Assembly: GCA_964649815.1 (NCBI GenBank)
Contig: CAZYQC010000006.1
Location: 27,701-91,700, forward strand
Length of the DNA stretch: 64,000 nucleotides
Source: G013214665 sp964649815
GTDB taxonomy: Bacteria; Pseudomonadota; Alphaproteobacteria; Rhodobacterales; Rhodobacteraceae
Direction: 5' to 3'
A program made the translations under genes and the position numbers. Positions 50,193 to 58,949 of the stretch are shown here, piece by piece. Within the stretch, counting starts at the first letter, position 1, and the number at the start of each line of letters is the position of its first letter. Under the pieces are notes generated by a model, which worked only from the letters and a program-made list of their open reading frames with translations, was not told where the DNA came from and made no database searches.

Positions 50193-51521
50193 TCACCGCA
50201 GGAAGGCGTCAGAAAAGCCTGCTTTGCGGGCTTGCCCCAAGGCCGTTTGTGCCGCTTGTTTGCTGGCATAAGGCCCCGCAAGCACGATCTGGAGGGTTTT
50301 GCCGCCCTTTGTCGCCTTGCCCAGCCGAGCCGGGAAGCCTGACCGCGCCAGCTTTTGCGCCAGCGCTTCGGCATTGCCACGTTCGCTGAAGGCGCCAACC
50401 TGGACATAGCGCGCGGGACCTGTGGCCGCTGTGGGCGCCTTTGGCGTGGCAACACTTGCAGCGGGTGCAGAGCGTGTCGACACGGTGGGTTGGCGCACCT
50501 TCGCTTTTGCTTTCGCCTTAGGATGGCGGACGATCCGTTTCATCAACTGGCCGTCTTTGCGCACAAGCGTGACCTCGCCCAGATCACGGCTTTGGGTGTC
50601 GATATCAACATAGGGATAAACCAAAGGCACCTTTGCGGTGACGTCCCGGCCGGACTTTGTTTCGATCAAGCGCCGTGGGACAGTGTTTGTCCAGTAAAGG
50701 CGCGTTTGTGCAATGCCGTTCAACGATTGCTCGGCCCGGTGCGGGTTCAGGCGCCCATCGGTCCATACGGGGCGATAGCCCTCGGGAATTTGGACATTCG
50801 CCGCCGCAACCCGGTCTGGATAGACGTGGTGGGGGATAACGCGGGTCTCTGGCCCGATCGGCGCGGGCGGAACGATAACGCGGTGTTGGACGTGCCCGGT
50901 TGCCTTGACCCCCGCGCTGGCCACGTGGGTCGGCAATGGCTGGGGCCCGCACCGCACAGGGTGACGCGCGCCGGAATTGATATAGCGGCTGCTGATCGGT
51001 GACGCGCCCGGACAGGCGGGCGTTGTGCTGAGCGATTGATGCTGTGCCACGGTCTTTTTAGGTGCAGCGACCACTGTTTTAGCGGGCGTGGCTTTTGCAA
51101 CCTTGACCGTCTTGGGCGCGGGTTTTGGTTTCGGCTTTGGCGTGCTGCGCACGACTTTGACCGGCTTTGGCTTTGGTTTCGGCGCGGGCGCCTTGGCGGC
51201 GGGCGTCGTGGTATTCAGCGTGATCTGTTCGGCTTGTTTCGGCGCAGGAGCGGCCTGTGGCGCAGAGGCGACAAGCGTGGGTTGCTGCCCGCAGATCTGT
51301 TTCCGGGCGCGATCGACCCGCGGCACCCATGTGACGTTTCCGTCAATACCCGCGCGGATGTAGACGCATCCGCTGCTGTCTACGTATTGTTTGCCTTTGT
51401 ACGAGCTTGGCGGAAACTCTGCTGGCGGCTCGGCATTTCGCAGTGATTGCGCTGGCGACATGGTCACGATGCCTGTCGAGACCATGAGCGCGCATGCAAC
51501 GACTCTTGTTAGTTTCATCAT
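50193..51521 (-). CDS. SPOR-domain secreted protein (peptidoglycan binding)
   Basis: 442 residues from ATG at 51521 with GGGGG before it. An N-terminal signal peptide (VVACALMVSTGIVTMSPAQS) is followed by a Cys-containing segment, a long low-complexity Lys/Pro/Ala linker (about 108-170, PKPKPKP repeats) and a C-terminal SPOR domain (about 365-442: Y-V-Q-V-G-A-F-S-E-R-G-N-A, L-A-G-P-Y). SPOR domains bind denuded glycan strands at the division site. The middle part (S-R-Y-I-N-S-G and V-P-P-A-P-I-G-P-E-T) is unknown. It runs toward the inactive-M48-like gene. Confidence 0.88.
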   Translation of the reverse strand: MMKLTRVVACALMVSTGIVTMSPAQSLRNAEPPAEFPPSSYKGKQYVDSSGCVYIRAGIDGNVTWVPRVDRARKQICGQQPTLVASAPQAAPAPKQAEQITLNTTTPAAKAPAPKPKPKPVKVVRSTPKPKPKPAPKTVKVAKATPAKTVVAAPKKTVAQHQSLSTTPACPGASPISSRYINSGARHPVRCGPQPLPTHVASAGVKATGHVQHRVIVPPAPIGPETRVIPHHVYPDRVAAANVQIPEGYRPVWTDGRLNPHRAEQSLNGIAQTRLYWTNTVPRRLIETKSGRDVTAKVPLVYPYVDIDTQSRDLGEVTLVRKDGQLMKRIVRHPKAKAKAKVRQPTVSTRSAPAASVATPKAPTAATGPARYVQVGAFSERGNAEALAQKLARSGFPARLGKATKGGKTLQIVLAGPYASKQAAQTALGQARKAGFSDAFLR

Positions 51522-51585
51522 ATCCCCCACAAGATATAGAGGGAGGATGACGCACTTACCGCTCTGAGTAAAGCATAGAGAGGGG

Positions 51586-52218
51586 CTATTTTGTTCCAAA
51601 CATGCGGTCGCCCGCGTCGCCAAGGCCGGGAACGATGTAACCGACCTCGTTCAACCGCTCGTCAAGCGCTGCGGTGACGATTGGAACGTCTGGATGCGCC
51701 TCTTTCATGCGCGCCACGCCTTCCGGTGCGGCCAGCAGGCACAAAAAGCGAATATTGGTTGCACCGGCCTCTTTCAGCAGATCAATTGCGGCTGCGCTGG
51801 AATTGCCGGTCGCAAGCATGGGATCGACGGCGATAACCAGCCGATCCTCGAGCGCTTCGGGCGCTTTGAAGTAGTATTGCACCGGCTGCAGCGTCTCTTC
51901 ATCCCGGTAGAGACCGACAAACCCGACGCGGGCAGAGGGGATCAATTCGAGCACGCCATCCAACAAGCCATTGCCGGCGCGCAGAATGGAAATCAGCGCA
52001 AGCTTTTTGCCCGCAAGCGTTGGTGCATCCATTGGTGCCATTGGCGTTTCGATCCGCTTGGTCGTCATGTCCAAATTGCGCGTGATCTCGTAGGCCAAAA
52101 GCTGGCTGATCTCGCGCAGAAGCTGGCGGAACACCGCCGTAGGCGTGGCTTTGTCGCGCATGATCGTCAGCTTGTGCTGAACCAACGGGTGATCGACGAT
52201 GGTGAGATGATCCGACAT
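51586..52218 (-). CDS. upp: Uracil phosphoribosyltransferase
   Basis: 210 residues. PRPP-binding loop A-V-D-P-M-L-A-T-G-N-S-S-A-A-A and uracil-binding G-Y-I-V-P-G-L-G-D-A-G-D-R near the C-terminus are characteristic of Upp. It converts uracil plus PRPP to UMP. Last gene of the cdd-deoA-deoB-upp operon, 74 bases after deoB, with its own SD (GGAGTC). It uses the uracil released by deoA and cdd action. Confidence 0.97.
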   Translation of the reverse strand: MSDHLTIVDHPLVQHKLTIMRDKATPTAVFRQLLREISQLLAYEITRNLDMTTKRIETPMAPMDAPTLAGKKLALISILRAGNGLLDGVLELIPSARVGFVGLYRDEETLQPVQYYFKAPEALEDRLVIAVDPMLATGNSSAAAIDLLKEAGATNIRFLCLLAAPEGVARMKEAHPDVPIVTAALDERLNEVGYIVPGLGDAGDRMFGTK

Positions 52219-52292
52219 GGGCGCGACTCCTTGGATTGCGTACGGGCTGATTTATGGCCTTGTCTGCCTTGGTGCGCGGGTCAAAGCAATGG

Positions 52293-53486
52293 TCAGCGTG
52301 GCAGTGGGACCACCCCAAGGTGGCGCGCGACATGGGCTGCCACGTCTGTGAAGGCGATCTGACCCAGTCGCGCAGCCTCCCCGCCCGCAATCAGAACCGG
52401 CACACGTTCGCGGGTGTGATCCGTGCCGATCCACGTCGGGTCATTGCCGTGGTCTGCGGTGATCAACAGGCGATCATTCGGGCGCAACCGCGCGATCAGC
52501 CCCCCAAGATGCGCGTCGAACCATTCGAGGTGCCGCGCATATCCAGAGACATCCCGGCGGTGGCCATAAAGGCTGTCGAATTCGACAAAGTTGGCAAAGG
52601 TCAAACTGCCGTCGATGGCGGTATCCACAAGCTCTGACAGGTGGGTCATCAGGGTCGCATCGGGACCTTTGCGAACCTCATCGATGCCTTGCATCGTGAA
52701 TATATCCCCAATCTTTCCAACGGCATAGACGTGACGCCCTGCGTCCTGAACCCAGTTCGTGAGAACCGGCGCAGGCGGAGTGATTGCAAAGTCGCGCCGA
52801 TTGGGCGTGCGTTCAAAGCGACCCGGTGCGCCGACGAACGGACGCGCAATCACGCGGCCCACTTTCATGGCATGAAGCCTTGGCGCCAGATCGCGACAGA
52901 GTTGCAACAGACGGTCGAGGCCAAAGTGATCTTCGTGTGCTGCAATTTGAAAGACGCTGTCGGCAGAGGTGTAGCAAATGGGCCATCCGGTTTCCAAATG
53001 CGCGGCGCCGTGTTGATCGATGATGGCCGTGCCAGACGCGTGGCAATTACCAAGTGTTCCTTTGGTTCCGGCCAGTTCGCAAACGTTTTGCATCAAGCTT
53101 TCTGGAAAGGCTGGCTGCGTGACGGGGAAGACGTGCCAATCCCACGGCACAGGCACACCGGCCAGTTCCCAATGGCCCGAGGGCGTGTCCTTGCCGGGCG
53201 ACACCTCGGTCGCAGCGCCCCAGGCGCCCGTTGGATGAGGCACATCGCCGGGCCAGGTCATCCCGCTGGCCAGCTCCAGCGCCTGGCCCACACCAAGAGA
53301 GAGCAGGTTTGGGATCGCCAAAGGCCCGCTGCGCCCGGTTTCGGCCTGCCCTTCCGCGCAGGCCTGCGCGATATGGCCAAGCGTATTGGCCCCAGTGTCG
53401 GGCACATCGCCGTTGAAAAAGGCATGCGCATCCGGCGCCCCGCCGATCCCGACGGAATCGAGGACGACAAGAAAGGCGCGCGCCAT
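52293..53486 (-). CDS. deoB: Phosphopentomutase
   Basis: 397 residues of the alkaline-phosphatase superfamily. Metal ligands and motifs: V-L-D-S-V-G-I-G-G-A-P-D-A at the start, T-P-S-G-H-W-E with the phosphorylated Thr region (GKDTPSGHWE), and T-A-D-H-G-N-D-P-T and D-H-T-R-E near the end. It interconverts (deoxy)ribose 1- and 5-phosphate, passing nucleoside sugar into central metabolism. Start codon overlaps the deoA stop (TAATG). Confidence 0.96.
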   Translation of the reverse strand: MARAFLVVLDSVGIGGAPDAHAFFNGDVPDTGANTLGHIAQACAEGQAETGRSGPLAIPNLLSLGVGQALELASGMTWPGDVPHPTGAWGAATEVSPGKDTPSGHWELAGVPVPWDWHVFPVTQPAFPESLMQNVCELAGTKGTLGNCHASGTAIIDQHGAAHLETGWPICYTSADSVFQIAAHEDHFGLDRLLQLCRDLAPRLHAMKVGRVIARPFVGAPGRFERTPNRRDFAITPPAPVLTNWVQDAGRHVYAVGKIGDIFTMQGIDEVRKGPDATLMTHLSELVDTAIDGSLTFANFVEFDSLYGHRRDVSGYARHLEWFDAHLGGLIARLRPNDRLLITADHGNDPTWIGTDHTRERVPVLIAGGEAARLGQIAFTDVAAHVARHLGVVPLPR

Positions 53487-54802
53487 TATGTGATGGCCTT
53501 GTGGATCAACGGAGGCAGCGCCTTTGGCGGGTCTTCGGTGAGGGTGATCGCCGCGCGGACGGCTTTGGCAGCGGCATCAGCCGCATCCGGGCGGGCGGCG
53601 TGGACGACGGCAAGCACGGCGCCTTTTTCCAGCTTTGCGCCCAGACGCACGACCGAAGAGAGCCCAACGCTGGGATCGATGACGTCACTTTCGACTTTGC
53701 GCCCGCCACCCAGCTCGACCACCGCGAGCCCCAGCGCTTCGCCGTCGATGGCCGATACGAAACCCGGTGCACTGGCCGTTACCTCGCGGATCACGGTCGC
53801 CTCTGGCAAGAAGCGCTGCCACGTGTCGGTAAAGGCCAGAGGGCCACCCATCGCGACGATCATTTTCCCAAATACCTCAAGAGCTTGGCCATTGATGATC
53901 TGTGAGGTGATGGCTTTGCCACCGGCCGCAGCATCCTGCGCAAGCCCGCCTTGCGCCAGCAAGGCGCCGCCCAATGCCGCACATACGTCAATCAGCGGGT
54001 GAGGCTTGCCCTGAGACATCACCTGCATGACGTCGGCCACCTCCAAAGCATTGCCAAGCGCGCTTGAGAGCGGTTGATGCATGTCGGTGATCAAGGCCGT
54101 CGTCGGGCAACCCGCCGCGTTCGCGGTATCGACCAGGGCACGCGCCAGTGCCTCGGCCTCTTCCAAGGTTTTCATAAACGCGCCAGAGCCGACTTTGACA
54201 TCGAGGACCAAGCCTTCCAATCCGGCGGCGAGCTTTTTCGACAGGATGGAGGCTGTGATCAGGTCCAGGCTTTCGACCGTCGAGGTAACGTCGCGAATAG
54301 CATAAAGTCGTTTGTCAGCAGGCGCGATGTTTGCGGTCGCGCTGGCGATCACACAGCCTGCCGCATCAAGCACCGATTTGAGGCCATCAAAGCTCAGCCC
54401 CGTTGACACGCCTGGGATCGCTTCGAGCTTGTCCAGCGTGCCGCCGGTATGCCCCAGACCACGGCCCGAAATCATCGGAACGCGCGCGCCACAGGCGGCG
54501 AGGGCTGGGGCAAGGATTAGGCTGACCGGATCGCCAACGCCGCCGGTGGAATGTTTGTCGAGGATCGGCGCGCCGGCGCCCCAAGACAACACGTCGCCGC
54601 TGTCGCGCATCGCAAGGGTAAGTGCGGCGCGACCATCGGCGCCCAAGCTCTGACGGCAAACGCCCATCGCAAAGGCACCGGCCTGCGCGTCGCTCACGCC
54701 GCCATCGGCCAGGCTTTGCGCGAACCAGGACAGCGCCTTGGCATCAGGCACTTGCCCTTCGCGCAGCGTCGCAAGAACGGATCGTGCGGTTGGGTTGGTC
54801 AA
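53486..54802 (-). CDS. deoA: Thymidine phosphorylase
   Basis: 438 residues. Phosphate- and nucleoside-binding motifs: D-K-H-S-T-G-G-V-G-D and S-G-R-G-L-G-H-T-G-G-T-L-D-K-L-E, with V-D-V-K-V-G-S-G-A-F-M-K. It phosphorolyses thymidine, deoxyuridine (and often uridine in this family) to base and sugar 1-phosphate. The start codon appears to be TTG, overlapping the cdd stop as TTGA; no nearer ATG fits. Such a rare start is tolerated because of coupling to cdd. Confidence 0.95.
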   Translation of the reverse strand: MTNPTARSVLATLREGQVPDAKALSWFAQSLADGGVSDAQAGAFAMGVCRQSLGADGRAALTLAMRDSGDVLSWGAGAPILDKHSTGGVGDPVSLILAPALAACGARVPMISGRGLGHTGGTLDKLEAIPGVSTGLSFDGLKSVLDAAGCVIASATANIAPADKRLYAIRDVTSTVESLDLITASILSKKLAAGLEGLVLDVKVGSGAFMKTLEEAEALARALVDTANAAGCPTTALITDMHQPLSSALGNALEVADVMQVMSQGKPHPLIDVCAALGGALLAQGGLAQDAAAGGKAITSQIINGQALEVFGKMIVAMGGPLAFTDTWQRFLPEATVIREVTASAPGFVSAIDGEALGLAVVELGGGRKVESDVIDPSVGLSSVVRLGAKLEKGAVLAVVHAARPDAADAAAKAVRAAITLTEDPPKALPPLIHKAIT

Positions 54803-55200
54803 GTGACGTTGTGCATATGCGAGGCGTCAAATGCGCCGGGCAACAGTTCGGACACTTTGATCTTGGTCTCGGCCCCGTCGATCGTGGCCATCGTGACCAC
54901 GACGTCGCCACCTGCGAATTCCTTGATCTTTTGCCGACATCCTCCACAAGGCGGGACGGGTTGGGGCGCGTCGGCGACCACGTAAACCTCGGTTATGACG
55001 CGGTCACCGGCAAGCGCCATTGCCGCGATTGCACCCGCCTCGGCGCAGGTGCCTTCGGGATAGGCCACGTTTTCCACATTGCAGCCTGCGTAGATTTCAC
55101 CGCTGTCGGTTCGAATGGCTGCGCCAACCTGAAATTTTGAATAAGGCGCATAGGCATTTTCAAAGGCCTCACGGGCGGCCGTTTTTAGATCATCGCTCAT
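54799..55200 (-). CDS. cdd: Cytidine deaminase (homotetrameric type)
   Basis: 133 residues with the zinc site C-A-E (in Y-P-E-G-T-C-A-E-A-G-A-I) and P-C-G-G-C-R-Q-K. Cys in place of His in the first motif marks the short homotetrameric cytidine deaminases. C-N-V-E-N contacts the ribose. It converts (deoxy)cytidine to (deoxy)uridine for deoA. First gene of the salvage operon; the upstream 77-base spacer is short for a full promoter but holds nothing else. Confidence 0.96.
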   Translation of the reverse strand: MSDDLKTAAREAFENAYAPYSKFQVGAAIRTDSGEIYAGCNVENVAYPEGTCAEAGAIAAMALAGDRVITEVYVVADAPQPVPPCGGCRQKIKEFAGGDVVVTMATIDGAETKIKVSELLPGAFDASHMHNVT

Positions 55201-55277
55201 CCGGTTTGCCTTTGTTCCGTTCGAAAAGAGATTGCAGATTGCGCCAAAGCGACCGGCGTTGCCAAGGGTCTTGTGAC

Positions 55278-56360
55278 TTAGACCCGCGTTTCGAAGACGC
55301 CGGGCAGGCTGACTTCTAGCAACTCCAGGTCCGGGCTGGCCGCTGAGAGTTTGGTGTTCATCGCCGGCGGGATGACAAAGGCGTCGCCTGCTTCCAACAC
55401 TTGCGGCGCGCGCCCTTCGCCTTCGAGGGTCACTTGGCCCTCCATCACGAAAGTAAACAGAATATCAGCGTTGTGCCGCGTCCATTCGGTTTTGCCATCG
55501 CCCAGACGGATAACATGCACGCCTGCAACGTTCTGGGTGTTTTCGGCGATTGTCGTGTCGCGGCTTTGGAAACCCGGCAGTCGAAATGGGGCCCAATTGG
55601 CCTCGGACGCCTTGTGATGGACGAACCGCTGGCCTTGGAACCGACGATCTGGATTGGCAGGACCGTTTGGCAGCTCCATGTCGTGATCAATTGTCGTGAC
55701 ATGCTCGGCTGGGACGCCGATTTCGATCACTTCGATATTGTCGCTTGCATAAAGAACCCGGTGCCGGATTTCAGGGGGCTGGATGACGCAGTTTCCGGCG
55801 TGCAGGCGAAAGGGTTCGCCTTGGTCTTCATAGACAAGATCAACCCACCCTTTGTAGCAAAAGATCAGCTGAAACCCGACGGTGTGGTAATGCACCATAT
55901 CCGGGACCGGGCCACCATCGGGGATGCGAATATGGCTCGCTATGATAGAGCCGCCCAAGCGATCTGGGATCAGATCACGGTAATGCATTCCCGCGCGGCC
56001 GAGCACCCAAGGCGCCTGATCTTTGAGACGGCGCACAACGAAGGAATGGATGGTCTCGGGCATGACGATGGGTTCATGCAGCGGCGCGATTTCTATTTGC
56101 GTGCCGTTTGGCGCAGTCAGTTGGCGTGCGCCATCTGCAAAGGCATCAGGATTTTCGGTCAGGATACGCAAGGTTCCCGGCGCCTCTGTCGCGCCTTTTT
56201 CGATGCGCAGGCGAAGGCCGTGCCCCGAAAACACCGCCACGCTTGGATCATCGGCGGGATAGATCATATCCATCCGCATCCCGAGGGTTTTGGTGAAAAA
56301 CGGAATGTCATCCCGCAACTCTTGCGTAGCGAGGCGCATTTCAGCCTGAATATGTGTCAT
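55278..56360 (-). CDS. Cupin-domain protein with N-terminal glyoxalase-like region
   Basis: 360 residues from ATG at 56360 (MTHIQAEMR) with AAGGA upstream. The first about 80 residues (RDDIPFFTKTLGMRMDMIYP...) look like a glyoxalase/VOC half-module. Two cupin barrels follow: the first with V-H-Y-H-T-V-G-F-Q-L-I and G-N-C-V-I-Q-P-P-E-I-R-H-R; the second with W-T-R-H-N-A-D-I-L-F and G-D-A-F-V-I-P-P-A. A VOC-plus-cupin fusion suggests a metal enzyme, possibly a dioxygenase, but no substrate is evident. It is divergent from maeB. Confidence 0.82.
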   Translation of the reverse strand: MTHIQAEMRLATQELRDDIPFFTKTLGMRMDMIYPADDPSVAVFSGHGLRLRIEKGATEAPGTLRILTENPDAFADGARQLTAPNGTQIEIAPLHEPIVMPETIHSFVVRRLKDQAPWVLGRAGMHYRDLIPDRLGGSIIASHIRIPDGGPVPDMVHYHTVGFQLIFCYKGWVDLVYEDQGEPFRLHAGNCVIQPPEIRHRVLYASDNIEVIEIGVPAEHVTTIDHDMELPNGPANPDRRFQGQRFVHHKASEANWAPFRLPGFQSRDTTIAENTQNVAGVHVIRLGDGKTEWTRHNADILFTFVMEGQVTLEGEGRAPQVLEAGDAFVIPPAMNTKLSAASPDLELLEVSLPGVFETRV

Positions 56361-56398
56361 CACGTGTCCTTTGCTTGGGCGCAGTAAACGCGGTGAAC

Positions 56399-56415
56399 GC
56401 GATTGATGCAATCGC
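56399..56415. promoter_or_regulatory. Inverted repeat in the cupin-maeB spacer
   Basis: GCGATTG / CAATCGC, 7-bp arms around ATG, lies between the divergent cupin and maeB genes. A 9-bp repeat, GCCAAGACG (56417-56425) with CGTCTTGGC (56452-56460), follows directly. Either might be an operator or form an RNA structure. Confidence 0.4.
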
Positions 56416-56475
56416 TGCCAAGACGTGCAAGATGTCGCGGAGGCCGTAAGCCGTCTTGGCGGGGTTTCAAAAGTA

Positions 56476-56489
56476 GTTTAACGTTAAAC
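56476..56489. promoter_or_regulatory. 14-bp palindrome GTTTAACGTTAAAC upstream of maeB
   Basis: A perfect palindrome with a central CG step, 22 bases before the maeB start codon, in an AT-rich promoter-like stretch. The shape suits a LacI-family or similar dimeric regulator of central carbon metabolism. I saw no other copy in the window. Confidence 0.5.
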
Positions 56490-56511
56490 AAATTTTCAAA
56501 CGGGGCGTTTC

Positions 56512-58785
56512 ATGTCAGATCAACCGAACTTGCGTCAGGCCGCGCTGGAATATCACGCGCAACCCAAACCCGGCAAACTGGAGATCCGCGCGACCAAGCC
56601 TTTGGCCACGGGGCGCGATCTTGCGCGGGCTTATTCGCCCGGCGTGGCCGAGGCCTGTCTTGAGATCCAGGCCGACCCTGCGGATGCGGCCAAATACACA
56701 GCGCGCGGCAATTTGGTTGCGGTCGTATCGAACGGCACAGCCGTTTTGGGGCTGGGCAACATTGGTGCGCTTGCCTCCAAACCAGTGATGGAGGGCAAAG
56801 CGGTTTTGTTCAAAAAGTTTGCCAGCATCGATTGTTTTGACATCGAGGTTAACGAAACCGATCCCGAAAAGCTGGCTGATATTGTATGCGCGTTAGAGCC
56901 CACCTTTGGTGCGGTAAACCTTGAAGACATCAAGGCACCCGATTGTTTTATCGTGGAAAAACTCTGCCGCGAGCGAATGAACATCCCTGTGTTCCATGAC
57001 GATCAGCACGGAACCGCGATCGTGGTTGGGGCCGCAGCCAAGAACGCGCTGCATGTCGCTGGCAAGGCGTTTGAAGATATCAAGATTGTATCCACAGGCG
57101 GCGGCGCGGCAGGTATCGCGTGCCTGAATATGTTGATCAAAATGGGGGCGAAACGGGAAAACATCTGGCTCTGTGACATACATGGGCTGGTTCATGAGGG
57201 TCGCGATGTGGATATGAACCCCGCAAAAGCGGCATTTGCACAAGCAACCGACAAGCGCACATTGGACGATGTCATCGATGGGGCGGACCTTTTCCTGGGG
57301 CTTTCAGGGCCTGGCGTGCTCTTGCCAGAGCAAGTGAAGCGTATGGCCGGCCCTCCTGTTATCTTTGCGCTTGCCAATCCAACGCCAGAAATCCTGCCTC
57401 AGGCCGCGAGAGAAGCGGCTCCAGATGCGATCATCGCCACGGGGCGGAGCGATTTTCCCAATCAGGTCAACAACGTATTGTGCTTTCCTTTCATCTTTCG
57501 CGGTGCCTTGGATGTGGGCGCAACAACGATCAATGACGAGATGGAGCTCGCTTGCATCGACGGGATCGCGCAGCTTGCCCGCCAAACGACAAGCGCAGAG
57601 GCCGCGGCCGCCTACCGCAATGAAAACCTCACCTTTGGGCGCGACTACTTGATCCCCAAGCCCTTTGATCCGCGGTTGGTTGGCGTGGTGTCCTCGGCTG
57701 TGGCGCAGGCCGCAATGGAGACTGGCGTTGCCACGCGCCCGATCACCGATATGGATGCGTATCGACGCAAGCTGGATGGCTCGGTCTTCAAGTCAGCATT
57801 ATTGATGCGGCCAGTGTTTGACGCCGCCCGCACCCAAGCAAGGCGCATCGTTTTTGCAGAAGGCGAAGACGAGCGCGTTCTCAGAGCGGCGCAGGCAATG
57901 GTTGAGGAAACCACCGAACGGCCCATTCTGATTGGCCGCCCTGAGGTTATCGAGACACGCATCGCGCGGGCAGGATTGACCATTCGCATGGGGGTCGATG
58001 TGGACAATGTGAACCCCGAGAACGACCCGCGCTATCGGGATTATTGGGGCACCTACCACAGCATCATGGCCCGCCGAGGTGTCTCGCCCGACATTGCGCG
58101 GGCGGTCATGCGGACGAATTCGACAGCCATTGGCGCCATCATGGTGCATCGTGAAGAAGCCGATAGCCTGATTTGTGGCACGTTCGGCGAGTTCAAATGG
58201 CATCTCAATTACGTCACGCAGGTTCTGGGCAACAAGTCGCTGCACCCGGTTGGCGCTTTGTCGATGATGATCCTGGAAGACGGGCCTTTGTTCATCGCGG
58301 ACACGCATGTGCACACGATGCCTTCGGCAGACGAGCTGGCCGAGATTGTCATCGGTGCAGCGCGCCATGTGCGCCGTTTTGGTCTTGAGCCCAAGATTGC
58401 GCTGTGCGCCCAGTCTCAATTTGGCAATCAAGAGGGTGGCTCGGGCGCACGTCTGCGCGCGGCTTTGGATATCCTCGATGCAGAAGAACATGACTTTTGC
58501 TATGAGGGTGAGATGAACATCGACACGGCCCTCGACCCGGATTTGCGGGCGCGACTGCTGCCTGGCAATCGCATGGAGGGGGCCGCAAATGTCCTGGTCT
58601 TTGCCCATGCAGATGCGGCGTCTGGCGTGCGCAACATCCTGAAAATGAAAGGCGGCGGATTGGAAGTGGGGCCGATCCTGATGGGCATGGGCAACCGCGC
58701 ACATATCGTCAGCCCCTCGATCACCGCGCGGGGATTGCTGAACATGTCGGCGATCGCCGGCACGCCGGTGACGCATTACGGATAA
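56512..58785 (+). CDS. maeB: NADP-dependent malic enzyme with phosphotransacetylase-like domain
   Basis: 757 residues. Malic-enzyme domain (1-430): catalytic Tyr in L-A-R-A-Y-S-P-G-V-A-E-A, Lys in V-L-F-K-K-F-A-S-I-D, metal site H-D-D-Q-H-G-T-A and nucleotide loop S-T-G-G-G-A-A-G-I-A. The C-terminal 320 residues are the phosphotransacetylase-like domain, regulatory and inactive in characterised MaeB proteins. It decarboxylates malate to pyruvate and yields NADPH. The start at 56512 follows the GTTTAACGTTAAAC palindrome. Confidence 0.96.
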   Translation: MSDQPNLRQAALEYHAQPKPGKLEIRATKPLATGRDLARAYSPGVAEACLEIQADPADAAKYTARGNLVAVVSNGTAVLGLGNIGALASKPVMEGKAVLFKKFASIDCFDIEVNETDPEKLADIVCALEPTFGAVNLEDIKAPDCFIVEKLCRERMNIPVFHDDQHGTAIVVGAAAKNALHVAGKAFEDIKIVSTGGGAAGIACLNMLIKMGAKRENIWLCDIHGLVHEGRDVDMNPAKAAFAQATDKRTLDDVIDGADLFLGLSGPGVLLPEQVKRMAGPPVIFALANPTPEILPQAAREAAPDAIIATGRSDFPNQVNNVLCFPFIFRGALDVGATTINDEMELACIDGIAQLARQTTSAEAAAAYRNENLTFGRDYLIPKPFDPRLVGVVSSAVAQAAMETGVATRPITDMDAYRRKLDGSVFKSALLMRPVFDAARTQARRIVFAEGEDERVLRAAQAMVEETTERPILIGRPEVIETRIARAGLTIRMGVDVDNVNPENDPRYRDYWGTYHSIMARRGVSPDIARAVMRTNSTAIGAIMVHREEADSLICGTFGEFKWHLNYVTQVLGNKSLHPVGALSMMILEDGPLFIADTHVHTMPSADELAEIVIGAARHVRRFGLEPKIALCAQSQFGNQEGGSGARLRAALDILDAEEHDFCYEGEMNIDTALDPDLRARLLPGNRMEGAANVLVFAHADAASGVRNILKMKGGGLEVGPILMGMGNRAHIVSPSITARGLLNMSAIAGTPVTHYG

Positions 58786-58872
58786 CCTTTGGTCGTCAGC
58801 GAGACGGGGCGGCACGAACCCTGTATTCACAAATCTGACCCGGTGTTTGATAACTTTTTGACGCCATTTGGC

Positions 58873-58897
58873 GCGCAGGTGCTTCTTGCACTTGCGC
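58873..58897. terminator. Hairpin downstream of maeB
   Basis: GCGCAGGTGC (58873-58882) and GCACTTGCGC (58888-58897) pair at 9 of 10 positions around TTCTT. It lies 88 bases after maeB and 53 bases before prpE. No T tract follows, so it is a weak terminator candidate. Confidence 0.4.
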
Positions 58898-58949
58898 CTG
58901 CCCCGCCGCCTTTCGTACCAAACCGGTTAAGAAAGAGGAGGGACACCAA

